From assembly GCA_900762945.1 (NCBI GenBank), contig CAAFIN010000197.1:1-7969 (forward strand): a DNA stretch of 7,969 nucleotides, read 5' to 3'. A program made the position numbers and the translations under genes. This DNA is from Clostridia bacterium. GTDB lineage: Bacteria; Bacillota; Clostridia; Christensenellales; Pumilibacteraceae. Positions 1 to 6,461 of this stretch are shown one piece after another (position 1 is the first letter of the stretch; every line of letters starts with the position of its first letter). Below the pieces are notes generated by a model. That model saw only the letters and a program-made list of their open reading frames with translations, ran no database searches and had not been told where the DNA came from.

Positions 1-103
1 ATAACCCGTGTCCCCCCCCCAACTTTTCCCACCGTCAGCCCGGCGCGCGGCGCGTGAGGATTCCCTGCGCGGAACAAGTACTTATCCTTGCACGCTCAAT
101 CGC
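1..103. other. GC-rich non-coding segment with nested inverted repeats
   Basis: No convincing gene lies in this stretch. It begins with a run of nine C (12-20), followed by a CpG-rich block (41-54). A nested foldable element spans 52-95: GCGTG (52-56) pairs with CACGC (91-95), AGGA (57-60) with TCCT (85-88), and TTCC (61-64) with GGAA (71-74) around the loop CTGCGC. An 8-bp palindrome AAGTACTT (76-83) lies on the 3' side. The outer 9 bp with a 2-nt bulge are unlikely to be trivial, but the base composition is high in GC and I recognise no RNA family. It could be the 3' part of an RNA gene or the terminal region of a transcript starting before the window, on either strand. Confidence 0.35.
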
Positions 104-132
104 TTGATTTTACGAGGTAAGTGTGGTAAAAT
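104..132 (+). promoter_or_regulatory. Sigma-A-type promoter of the transporter-coaX-hom operon
   Basis: The -35 box is TTGATT (104-109) and the -10 box is TAAAAT (127-132), separated by 17 bp. A TG dinucleotide one base before the -10 box (124-125) adds an extended -10 element. Transcription would begin near 139, giving a leader of about 100 nt before the ATG at 241. It is the best promoter upstream of the first gene. Confidence 0.65.
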
Positions 133-133
133 A

Positions 134-164
134 GCGGTACGCCGATACCGCACCGGTGGATCGG
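134..164 (+). promoter_or_regulatory. Operon leader with two mutually exclusive hairpins
   Basis: Hairpin A is GCGGTA (134-139) with TACCGC (146-151), a perfect 6-bp stem with a 6-nt loop. Hairpin B is CCGAT (142-146) with ATCGG (160-164), continued by CC (148-149) with GG (158-159) past one bulged A. The two share bases 142-151, so only one can form at a time. This is what a small RNA switch would show, but it is also possible by chance, and the predicted start near 139 might cut the 5' arm of hairpin A. I do not recognise a known riboswitch class here. Downstream lies a 14-bp AT palindrome (169-182). Confidence 0.25.
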
Positions 165-240
165 ACGCAAAAAATATTTTTTCAATCGCGGGCTATCCTA
201 TATATAAACAGAAAAGGGAAGTCCAGCAAAGGAGCAAAAA

Positions 241-882
241 ATGAAAAACCAAACGAAAACGGTCGTGCTGTACGCGACCCTCGGCGCGTTGATTTTCGCG
301 GCGATGACCATCGACCGCGCGATAACGCCGTTTCTGCCGTTGTCCGCGGCGTTCATTACGCTGACCGTCACGTTCACGTTCGCGCTCGTAAAGCCCAACC
401 TCGCGACGGCGGTAACCTCGGGCGTAATCTTCGGTGTTTCGTCGTGCATTACGGCGATATTCTTCGGCAAGTCCTCGGTAATCAATCCGCTCATTTCGAT
501 TTTGCCGCGCGCGTTCTTAGGCTTCATAATCTTCGGCGCGTACGTTCTCTGCCGCAAGATCTTCCGTAAAACAAAACCCAAGACCCGCGAGATCGCGTCG
601 ATATCGATAGCCGCGGCAATTACTACGGCAATGAATACCGTGCTGTTTCTGTCGGCGCTCGTGCTGTTCGGAGAGAACAACACCATAGATTCGGTTTTCA
701 AAATCACCGTGCTGGCGAACTCAATCCCCGAACTCGTAATGACCGCGATACTCGTGCCGATCGTCACGCTGGGCGTTCGCAGAGGTCTGAGAATTACGAC
801 CGACCCCGCGGAAACGACTCCCGCGCCTATATATAATAATGAAAAAGACGAAAACATCGACGACAACGGAGATAACGAATAA
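241..882 (+). CDS. ECF transporter S component, probably pantothenate-specific (PanT-like)
   Basis: A 213-residue integral membrane protein. Hydrophobic stretches at about 8-24, 32-50, 54-75, 82-104, 118-144 and 152-178 give the six helices expected of the substrate-binding S subunit of an energy-coupling-factor vitamin transporter. Such subunits bind a vitamin outside and toggle in the membrane when they join the shared EcfA-EcfA'-EcfT module. That module is not in this window, as is normal for group II systems. Specificity is inferred from context: the gene abuts coaX (stop TAA 880-882, next ATG 883), so the cargo is most likely pantothenate. The start is supported by AAAGGAG (228-234) six bases before ATG. 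The tail after residue 183 is hydrophilic and ends in an Asp/Glu/Asn-rich stretch, longer than the usual S subunit. Family call good; substrate is inference. Confidence 0.85.
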   Translation: MKNQTKTVVLYATLGALIFAAMTIDRAITPFLPLSAAFITLTVTFTFALVKPNLATAVTSGVIFGVSSCITAIFFGKSSVINPLISILPRAFLGFIIFGAYVLCRKIFRKTKPKTREIASISIAAAITTAMNTVLFLSALVLFGENNTIDSVFKITVLANSIPELVMTAILVPIVTLGVRRGLRITTDPAETTPAPIYNNEKDENIDDNGDNE

Positions 883-1671
883 ATGATACTCGCAATCGAC
901 ATAGGAAATACCAACGTCAAACTCGGCGTATTCTCCGAGGACGGCAAACTTCTCGACAGCACCCGGCTCAGTTCGTCCACGCACAAAACGGGCGACGAGT
1001 ACTACCTCGCGATCCGCGACTCGTTTGGCGCGCGCGGCATCAACCTCGCCGACATCGACGGAGTGATTATCAGCAGCGTCAATCCCAACCTCAACTACAC
1101 GTTCGAGCATCTTATTTCCGTGTACTTCCGCGTAAAGCCAATGGTTGTGGGCGGCGGCATAAAGACGGGCATCAATATCCGTTACGACAACCCCAAGGAA
1201 GTGGGCGCGGACAGAATAGTCAATTCGGTGGCGGCTTATCGCACTTACGGCGGACCGTGCATAGTCATCGACTGCGGCACGGCGACTACGTTCAACGCGA
1301 TTTCCGCGACGGGCGAGTTCGTCGGCGGCGTGATAAGTTTCGGACTGAAAACGGGCGCGGACGCGCTTTGCCAGAAAGCGGCGAAACTTCCCAAAGTCGA
1401 ACTCGTCAAGCCCGACAAGGTTATCGGCAAATCGACTATCGCGAATATGCAGTCGGGGCTTATCTACGGCTACGTCGGCATGGTAGAGTATATAGTAAAT
1501 AAAATGAAAGAAGAAATGGGCGGCGGTAATATCCGCGTGGTCGCTACCGGCGGGCTGAGCGAGATCGTCAGCGCCAACAGCAAAGTCATAGACGTAGTCG
1601 ACCGCACGCTCACATTGCGCGGGCTGTACGCGCTCTACAAAACCAACTCGGAGCAAGGAGGCAAACAATGA
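883..1671 (+). CDS. coaX: Type III pantothenate kinase
   Basis: CoaX phosphorylates pantothenate to 4'-phosphopantothenate, the first committed step of coenzyme A synthesis, in the cytoplasm. It belongs to the ASKHA fold and is neither feedback-inhibited by CoA nor related to CoaA. The 262 residues are full length for the family. The N-terminal phosphate loop has the DIGNTN signature (residues 6-11); GADR is at 108-111; the second phosphate motif IDCGTATTFN is at 129-138; the C-terminal ATGGL is at 221-225. The stretch around 186-207 (NMQSGLIYGYVG and following) closely resembles the Bacillus protein as I remember it. One departure: the usual GGxIxPG loop reads GGVISFG (148-154), with Phe in place of Pro. 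GGAG at 868-871 is the ribosome site, 11 nt before ATG. The 3' end overlaps hom by 4 bp (ATGA), so the two are likely translationally coupled. Confidence 0.96.
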   Translation: MILAIDIGNTNVKLGVFSEDGKLLDSTRLSSSTHKTGDEYYLAIRDSFGARGINLADIDGVIISSVNPNLNYTFEHLISVYFRVKPMVVGGGIKTGINIRYDNPKEVGADRIVNSVAAYRTYGGPCIVIDCGTATTFNAISATGEFVGGVISFGLKTGADALCQKAAKLPKVELVKPDKVIGKSTIANMQSGLIYGYVGMVEYIVNKMKEEMGGGNIRVVATGGLSEIVSANSKVIDVVDRTLTLRGLYALYKTNSEQGGKQ

Positions 1672-2945
1672 AAACAGTTTACGTGGCGATTATGGGCTTA
1701 GGCACGGTCGGCGGCGGCGCTTACGAAATTCTGACCGCAAACCGCGACAAGATCGCGGCGGCTTACGGCGTGGACGTTCGGGTCAAAAAAGTCCTCGGCC
1801 GCAACGAAGCGAAACTCCGCGCCAAAGTTGAGCCCGGACAAGTCTGCCTTGATATCGACGAAATTCTATCGGATCCCGAAATCTCGATAGTAGTGGAAGT
1901 CATGGGCGGAGTCGAACCCGCGAAAACCTTTATCGAAAAGGCGATGAAAGCGGGCAAAAGCGTAGTCACCGCAAACAAGGAACTTATATCCAAGCACTGG
2001 GGCAAAATCGAAAAAGTCGCCAAAGAAAACGGCGTGGGTTTTTACTTCGAAGCCTCGTGCGTGGGCGGCGTACCGATTATCCGCACGCTGAAAGAGAGTA
2101 TGCAGGGCGACAATATCAAAATGATAACCGGTATCGTCAACGGCACGACCAACTATATACTTACCCAAATGACCGAAGAGGGCATGGACTACGACGACGC
2201 TCTTAAAATGGCGCAGTCGCTCGGCTACGCCGAAGCGAACCCCACCGCGGACGTCGAGGGCTACGACGCAATGTACAAACTCTCGATTCTCTCGTCGCTC
2301 GCGTTCCACACCTGCATACCGTACACGGCGATCTACCGCGAGGGTATAACACGCCTTACGAAGAACGACGTCGAGTACGGCAAGCGCATGGGCTACACGC
2401 TCAAACTCCTCGCGATCGGCAAAAAGAACGGCAATACCGTCGAAGTGCGCGTTCACCCGACTTTCGTCAAGAACTCGCATCCGCTCGCTTCCGTTTCGGG
2501 CGCGTTCAACGCAGTGTTTATTAAAGGCGACTTCGTGGACGACGTAATGCTTTACGGCAGGGGCGCGGGCGCTAGACCTACCGGCAGCGCCATCGTCGGC
2601 GACGTGGTGTACTGCGCCACGCACGAAACGCCCGAGTATACCGACTTCGACAATAACGGCAAGGTCGCGGACGGGATCGTGATCGCGGACGACTTCATGG
2701 GCAAGTACTACGTAGCGCTTACCGTCGAGGACACCGCGGGCGCGCTGTCGCGTATCGCGGACGTGTGGGGAAGAAACGGCGTGAGCATCGCTTCCATCAG
2801 TCAGAGCGGCTCGGGCGAGGGCACCGTTCCTATTATAATAATGACGCACTCGGCAAGCGAGAACGCCGTAAGAGCGTCCGTGAAAACGCTCGGCGAACTC
2901 GATTGCGTCAAGTCCGTCGACTCGCTTATCCGCGTAATTGACTGA
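1668..2945 (+). CDS. hom: Homoserine dehydrogenase with C-terminal ACT domain
   Basis: The enzyme reduces aspartate semialdehyde to homoserine with NAD(P)H, at the branch from lysine toward threonine and methionine. The 425 residues match monofunctional Gram-positive Hom proteins. A Rossmann dinucleotide motif GLGTVG is at residues 10-15, and TANKELIS at 101-108 carries the conserved Lys104. The family signature covers about 180-204 (LGYAEANPTADVEGYDAMYK) and contains the catalytic Asp200 and Lys204. GRGAGARPTGSA is at 298-308. An ACT domain occupies about 347-425 (YYVALTVEDTAGALSRIADV), which in relatives mediates threonine feedback; regulation by threonine is inferred here. AAGGAGG (1655-1661) sits six bases before ATG, inside the end of coaX. 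Grouping with pantothenate genes is an operon arrangement rather than a shared pathway. No clear terminator follows the stop. Confidence 0.97.
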   Translation: MKTVYVAIMGLGTVGGGAYEILTANRDKIAAAYGVDVRVKKVLGRNEAKLRAKVEPGQVCLDIDEILSDPEISIVVEVMGGVEPAKTFIEKAMKAGKSVVTANKELISKHWGKIEKVAKENGVGFYFEASCVGGVPIIRTLKESMQGDNIKMITGIVNGTTNYILTQMTEEGMDYDDALKMAQSLGYAEANPTADVEGYDAMYKLSILSSLAFHTCIPYTAIYREGITRLTKNDVEYGKRMGYTLKLLAIGKKNGNTVEVRVHPTFVKNSHPLASVSGAFNAVFIKGDFVDDVMLYGRGAGARPTGSAIVGDVVYCATHETPEYTDFDNNGKVADGIVIADDFMGKYYVALTVEDTAGALSRIADVWGRNGVSIASISQSGSGEGTVPIIIMTHSASENAVRASVKTLGELDCVKSVDSLIRVID

Positions 2946-2953
2946 TTTCACAT

Positions 2954-2999
2954 AATTTTCGCGTACTGAGGGATAATATCTTTGCAATTTTCGCGAAAA
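2954..2999. promoter_or_regulatory. Repeat/palindrome cluster just upstream of the surface-gene promoter
   Basis: AATTTTCGCG occurs twice, at 2954-2963 and 2986-2995, exactly 32 bp apart, about three helical turns. The second copy extends into a perfect 12-bp palindrome TTTTCGCGAAAA (2988-2999), ending four bases before the -35 box. The first copy can also pair with the right half of the palindrome as an 8-bp stem with a 28-nt loop, but no T-run follows, so it is not an intrinsic terminator. Position and helical phasing fit a binding site for a regulator acting on the promoter. Which protein would bind is unknown. Confidence 0.35.
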
Positions 3000-3003
3000 G
3001 TAT

Positions 3004-3032
3004 TTGACAAAGAAAAAGTAAGATAGTATAAT
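3004..3032 (+). promoter_or_regulatory. Perfect consensus sigma-A promoter of the surface protein gene
   Basis: TTGACA (3004-3009), a 17-bp spacer and TATAAT (3027-3032) match the housekeeping consensus at all twelve positions. Transcription should start near 3039, leaving a leader of about 50 nt. The ribosome site AGGAG (3072-3076) is 12 nt from the ATG at 3089, a longer gap than elsewhere in the window. The exact consensus suggests strong expression, possibly held in check by the palindrome immediately upstream. Confidence 0.9.
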
Positions 3033-3088
3033 TATTCCGTTATACTGTAACAACAAGCAGGAAAATACATTAGGAGAACTTAGTAACA

Positions 3089-6000
3089 ATGAAAAGAAAG
3101 AAGAGTATTCTTGCAGGGCTGTGCACGTTAGTGCTTACCGCGTCGATAGCGATCGGCGGGTTTGCATACGTTCCGGCAAAAGCAGACGAGGCGACCGACA
3201 TTACGCTCGATAACGTAAAAGTCCAGTCGACCGTCACTTACGGCAATGAGTTTAAGGTGCCCGCTGCGCCCGTAAACGGCAGCGTTACGGTCAAGACCCC
3301 GAACGGCAGTACTGCGACCGTGACGAGCGGCGCCGTTACCGCCGACCAACTCGGCAACTACGTCGTAACTTACGCGAAAGGCGATACGACCTATAGTTTC
3401 CGCGTTCTTTGCGAACTCGAGAACGAACTCGAACTTTTCATTGAGAACGATGCGAGAGTGCCGTCCGTCGTCAAGACCGGCGACGCGAAGAAACTTCCCG
3501 GCGCTTACGTAGGATATTATAACGAAGACGGCGATCTCGTAAAAAAGAACGCTACCGTCACCGTCAAGACCGACAAAGGCGAAGTCATTACCCCCGGCAC
3601 GGACTTCACGTTCGCTAACGCCGGCAGCACGTTCGTGACCTATACCGCACAGGTCGGCGGCGGCAAGAAGTTTCTTACCAAGACTTTCGAAGTCAAGGTT
3701 CAGGACAATTTCGCCGACGTCAAAGCTCCGTCGCTCAGCGTCAGCGGCGTTCCCTCGTCCGCTAACGTCAACAAGGTCGTTACGCTTCCCACGGCTTCCG
3801 CGTCCGATTCGTTCGACGAGAGAGTAGAAGTCGTTATTACCGTCAAGGGCAAGAACGACGCGGGCGAACTCGTCAACGTCAAGAAAGTGACCGTCGATAA
3901 CGAAACCGCCGTGGCTGAACTTACCGAAGACGAAGTTTTCGACAATAATAAGAATATGACTTTCTATCCCGTCCGCGAGGGCGACTACAAAGTCACCTAC
4001 AAGGCTATCGACGACAACGGCAACGAATCCGCCGAATGGACCTACACCATCACTTGCTCGGACAAGAAGGCTCCCGAGATCACTCTCGACGAAACCAAGA
4101 TTCCCGCAAAGTGGGGCTATGACAAGGTTTACAAATACGACGCCGCAGCGGAAAACAAAAAGTCCGAAATCGAGAACAAGGCGATTAAATTCGCTTTCCC
4201 CGAAGTTACCGACAACAAGGACAAAGCGGCTGATCTTACGCTTACCTTCGCTATCAAGGATCCCGAGGGCAAGACCGTAGTCAACTTCTCCAACATCAAC
4301 AAGGCGGCGGGCGAGAGCGGTACCAAGTATACCAACGTCGTCACCGGCACCGAATACAAGTTCTCCCAGACCGAAGAATTCTCGTTCGATTTCGGCGAGT
4401 ACGTCACCGCAATCAAGAACGATTCGACCAAGGAAGATTACCAGTACGCTGGCGATTACGTCGTGACCTACACGGCGCGTGACGCTGCGGGCAACAGATC
4501 TACCAAGACTTACACGATCAACGTTGCCGAAACCTTTGAAGACACTTCCGAAGTTACCGTCGAATTCAAGACCGTCGATAAGTATATCCTTGCCGACGAG
4601 AACAAAGCGGTTGAAGTGACCTTACCTGCTCCGACCTATTCCAGCACCACCGACAGCAAACTTACCCTCGTTTACACCGTAACGAGCGGCGACAACACCC
4701 TCGAGGCTGACGTCAAGGGCGGCGAAACTGCCGAGATCAAGAAAGTCGGCAGCGATTATAAACTCGTCTACGACAAAAAGGAACTCGTTATCACCGGCGC
4801 CGAGCTTACTTTCACCGCAACCGCGACTTCCGATACCGGCGTAACTTACACCGCAACCGAAACCGTTCCCGTAATCGTTCCCAATGCAACGCAAAAGTAC
4901 GTTGACGTTACCGAGAGCCTTACCCTTACCGATCATAAAAACGACGTTAAGACTCACGCGCTCGGCAACGTGGTTATCAACCTCGTCGAAAACGCAGACG
5001 CTAAGCATGTCGGCGTAGAACTCGGCGTAAAGAACGCCGAAGGCAAGTATATGACCGCTTCCGCGGAAATCTACGCGCCGCAGGGCAGCAACAAGAAAGT
5101 CGTTCGTAACATTACGTTCGAAACCCGTACCGCAGGCACCTATTACCTCGAACTCAGAGTGTTCGATATCAACGGCAACAGCACCGTTCGCGTTATCCCG
5201 GTAGTGATCGCGGAAACCGGCAGCAATCCTATCGAAGGTCAGTCCTCCGTCAACGCAACCAGCGGCGACGTGAACAAGAAAGTGATTCTCGCTAATGAGA
5301 AGATCGATATGTCCGGCGTTGCTAATTACGTTACCGGCACCGGCTATACTCCCGTTCTTATCCACAAGGTAACCGGCGGCAAGTTCGCGCTCATGGGCGA
5401 AGAATTCACCGCAATGACCGCAGGCAAGTACGCTATCGACGATATGGCTGCGATCGTCCAATCCGCTACCGTTACCGAAAACTATGCGGCTGACGCAGGC
5501 AAGGAAGAAGAACTTGCAAATTACCTCGCGGGTCTTACCCAGACCGGTAAATACACCGTCACCGACAGCGCTACCGTAAAGTTCGAACTTCAGGGCGTGA
5601 TGCCGTCTTACTCGCAGATCAATACCGCGGTTAACCTCCCGCAGGCGACCGCTTACACCGAGAACGGCAACGCGGACGAAATCGTGGTCGACGTCAAGTC
5701 TCCGAAGAGCGGCAAAGTCACCGTTGTACCAGCAACGACCGCAGGTTACGAATACACCTTCACCCCGAACGAGAACGGCACTTACACCGTGACCTACACC
5801 GTAAAGGCGGGCAACGACAGCAGCACGTTCACCTACACGATCAAGGTCGGCGACGTAGTTGCTCCTACGTTCACCCTTACCGACGCCAACGGCAACGCGG
5901 CTTCTCACGAAGCGACCGTCAAGTCGGGTTACAAGTTCAGCTATCTGCAAGTCAGCGCTACCGACAACAAGTCCGAAGCCGCTAACCTCACTTACACCAA

Positions 6001-6316
6001 GAAGGTCGTAGGACCCGACGGAAAAGAAGTCGGCTCGACGATCAGCGGCAAAGGCACGACCTACGCTAACAGAACCGCACCCACGAGCGGCGCGTTCACC
6101 CTCGACGCAAGCGGCAAGTACACCGTGACCTACACCGTCACCGATGAAGCCGGCAATGAAAGCAAGCAGGAATTCGAGATCACCGTTACCAACTCCACGA
6201 GCAACAGCGGCATCTCCCTCGCAACGCTCTCCACGATTCTAATCATCGTCGGCGTGCTTCTGATTGCGGGCGTCCTCGTGTATCTGTTCAGATTCCGCAG
6301 AGTAAAGAAGAACTAA
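3089..6316 (+). CDS. Secreted, membrane-anchored surface protein with repeated Ig-like domains
   Basis: A 1075-residue protein I cannot name, but its architecture is plain. Residues 1-32 form a signal peptide: a basic start (KRKK), a hydrophobic core and an AKA cleavage site before Asp33. The extracellular part is Thr/Val/Lys-rich beta-type sequence. A recurring strand motif, Gly-x-Tyr-x-Val-Thr-Tyr or a variant, is seen at about 89, 298, 455, 683, 897 and 1009. Several copies are followed by a D-x-x-GN turn (IDDNGNES, RDAAGNRS, FDINGNST, TDEAGNES) and then a final strand, with a KAPEITL or VAPTFTL start of the next unit. This is the pattern of bacterial Ig-like or HYR-like repeats. A hydrophobic helix at 1043-1067 followed by RFRRVKKN anchors it; there is no LPXTG sorting motif. 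It is transcribed alone from a consensus promoter and ends at a strong terminator. Lys codons lean to AAG, whereas the neighbours use mostly AAA, which fits high expression. A structural or adhesive cell-surface role is inferred. Confidence 0.88.
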   Translation: MKRKKSILAGLCTLVLTASIAIGGFAYVPAKADEATDITLDNVKVQSTVTYGNEFKVPAAPVNGSVTVKTPNGSTATVTSGAVTADQLGNYVVTYAKGDTTYSFRVLCELENELELFIENDARVPSVVKTGDAKKLPGAYVGYYNEDGDLVKKNATVTVKTDKGEVITPGTDFTFANAGSTFVTYTAQVGGGKKFLTKTFEVKVQDNFADVKAPSLSVSGVPSSANVNKVVTLPTASASDSFDERVEVVITVKGKNDAGELVNVKKVTVDNETAVAELTEDEVFDNNKNMTFYPVREGDYKVTYKAIDDNGNESAEWTYTITCSDKKAPEITLDETKIPAKWGYDKVYKYDAAAENKKSEIENKAIKFAFPEVTDNKDKAADLTLTFAIKDPEGKTVVNFSNINKAAGESGTKYTNVVTGTEYKFSQTEEFSFDFGEYVTAIKNDSTKEDYQYAGDYVVTYTARDAAGNRSTKTYTINVAETFEDTSEVTVEFKTVDKYILADENKAVEVTLPAPTYSSTTDSKLTLVYTVTSGDNTLEADVKGGETAEIKKVGSDYKLVYDKKELVITGAELTFTATATSDTGVTYTATETVPVIVPNATQKYVDVTESLTLTDHKNDVKTHALGNVVINLVENADAKHVGVELGVKNAEGKYMTASAEIYAPQGSNKKVVRNITFETRTAGTYYLELRVFDINGNSTVRVIPVVIAETGSNPIEGQSSVNATSGDVNKKVILANEKIDMSGVANYVTGTGYTPVLIHKVTGGKFALMGEEFTAMTAGKYAIDDMAAIVQSATVTENYAADAGKEEELANYLAGLTQTGKYTVTDSATVKFELQGVMPSYSQINTAVNLPQATAYTENGNADEIVVDVKSPKSGKVTVVPATTAGYEYTFTPNENGTYTVTYTVKAGNDSSTFTYTIKVGDVVAPTFTLTDANGNAASHEATVKSGYKFSYLQVSATDNKSEAANLTYTKKVVGPDGKEVGSTISGKGTTYANRTAPTSGAFTLDASGKYTVTYTVTDEAGNESKQEFEITVTNSTSNSGISLATLSTILIIVGVLLIAGVLVYLFRFRRVKKN

Positions 6317-6332
6317 TACAACAGTAAACACG

Positions 6333-6371
6333 CAAGCGGTTCTTAATTCCTTTTAAGAACCGCTTGTTTTT
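6333..6371 (+). terminator. Strong intrinsic terminator after the surface protein gene
   Basis: CAAGCGGTTCTTAA (6333-6346) and TTAAGAACCGCTTG (6353-6366) form a perfect 14-bp stem with a 6-nt loop, followed by five T (6367-6371). It lies 17 nt after the stop codon and separates the surface gene from the RnlA-like gene. Confidence 0.93.
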
Positions 6372-6392
6372 ATAATCGCACCCCGGGTGTCG

Positions 6393-6422
6393 TTGCGACA
6401 ATATCCGGTTAAGACTTAATTT
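6393..6422 (+). promoter_or_regulatory. Weak candidate promoter of the RnlA-like gene
   Basis: TTGCGA (6393-6398) is followed after 18 bp by TAATTT (6417-6422). The -10 box is poor. A second candidate -10, TATAAT (6371-6376), sits on the T-run of the terminator but has no good -35 box. Some promoter must exist between the terminator and 6462, since the terminator stem is strong, but the sequence does not settle which it is. Weak transcription would suit a toxic ribonuclease. Confidence 0.25.
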
Positions 6423-6429
6423 ATTGCAT

Positions 6430-6447
6430 TATCAAAAATCTTTGATA
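6430..6447. promoter_or_regulatory. Inverted repeat before the RnlA-like start, possible operator
   Basis: TATCAAA (6430-6436) and TTTGATA (6441-6447) are perfect inverted arms around AATC. The repeat lies just before the ribosome site GAGAGGG (6451-6457) and ends 14 bp before the ATG at 6462. As DNA it could be an operator; as RNA it would be a weak, AU-rich stem next to the ribosome site. No regulator is visible in the window. Confidence 0.35.
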
Positions 6448-6461
6448 TCCGAGAGGGAATA

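Noticed and set aside
8..569. Small + strand frames over the leader and the start of the transporter gene
   Set aside because: Arg-rich, without ribosome sites. One crosses the promoter and leader, and the other overlaps the well-supported transporter gene in another frame.
826..840. TATAAT-like sequence near the end of the transporter gene as an internal promoter for coaX
   Set aside because: No acceptable -35 box lies 16-18 bp upstream, and the AT-rich stretch is explained by the Tyr-Asn-Asn codons of the tail.
2946..3000. Possible terminator after hom
   Set aside because: The TTTTCGCG/CGCGAAAA pairing has a 28-nt loop and no T-run behind it. It fits an operator better than a terminator.
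1866..3089. Long antisense open frame (about 407 codons) opposite hom
   Set aside because: It lies opposite hom, a full-length and confidently identified gene. Its translation is low-quality (His/Arg/Val-rich, no domain), and it is the usual shadow of RNY-biased codons.
4622..5950. Long antisense open frame (about 442 codons) opposite the surface protein gene
   Set aside because: No ribosome site, signal or recognisable domain. The open frame results from the biased codon use of the sense strand.
5783..6138. Exact 20-bp direct repeat TACACCGTGACCTACACCGT at 5783-5802 and 6119-6138
   Set aside because: It encodes the same beta-strand motif (YTVTYTV) in two neighbouring Ig-like units, so protein repetition and shared codon preference explain it. 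It is not a mobile or recombination site.
6200..6316. LPXTG-type cell-wall sorting signal at the end of the surface protein
   Set aside because: A hydrophobic helix and basic tail are present, but no LPXTG or close variant precedes them. A plain membrane anchor is the simpler reading.
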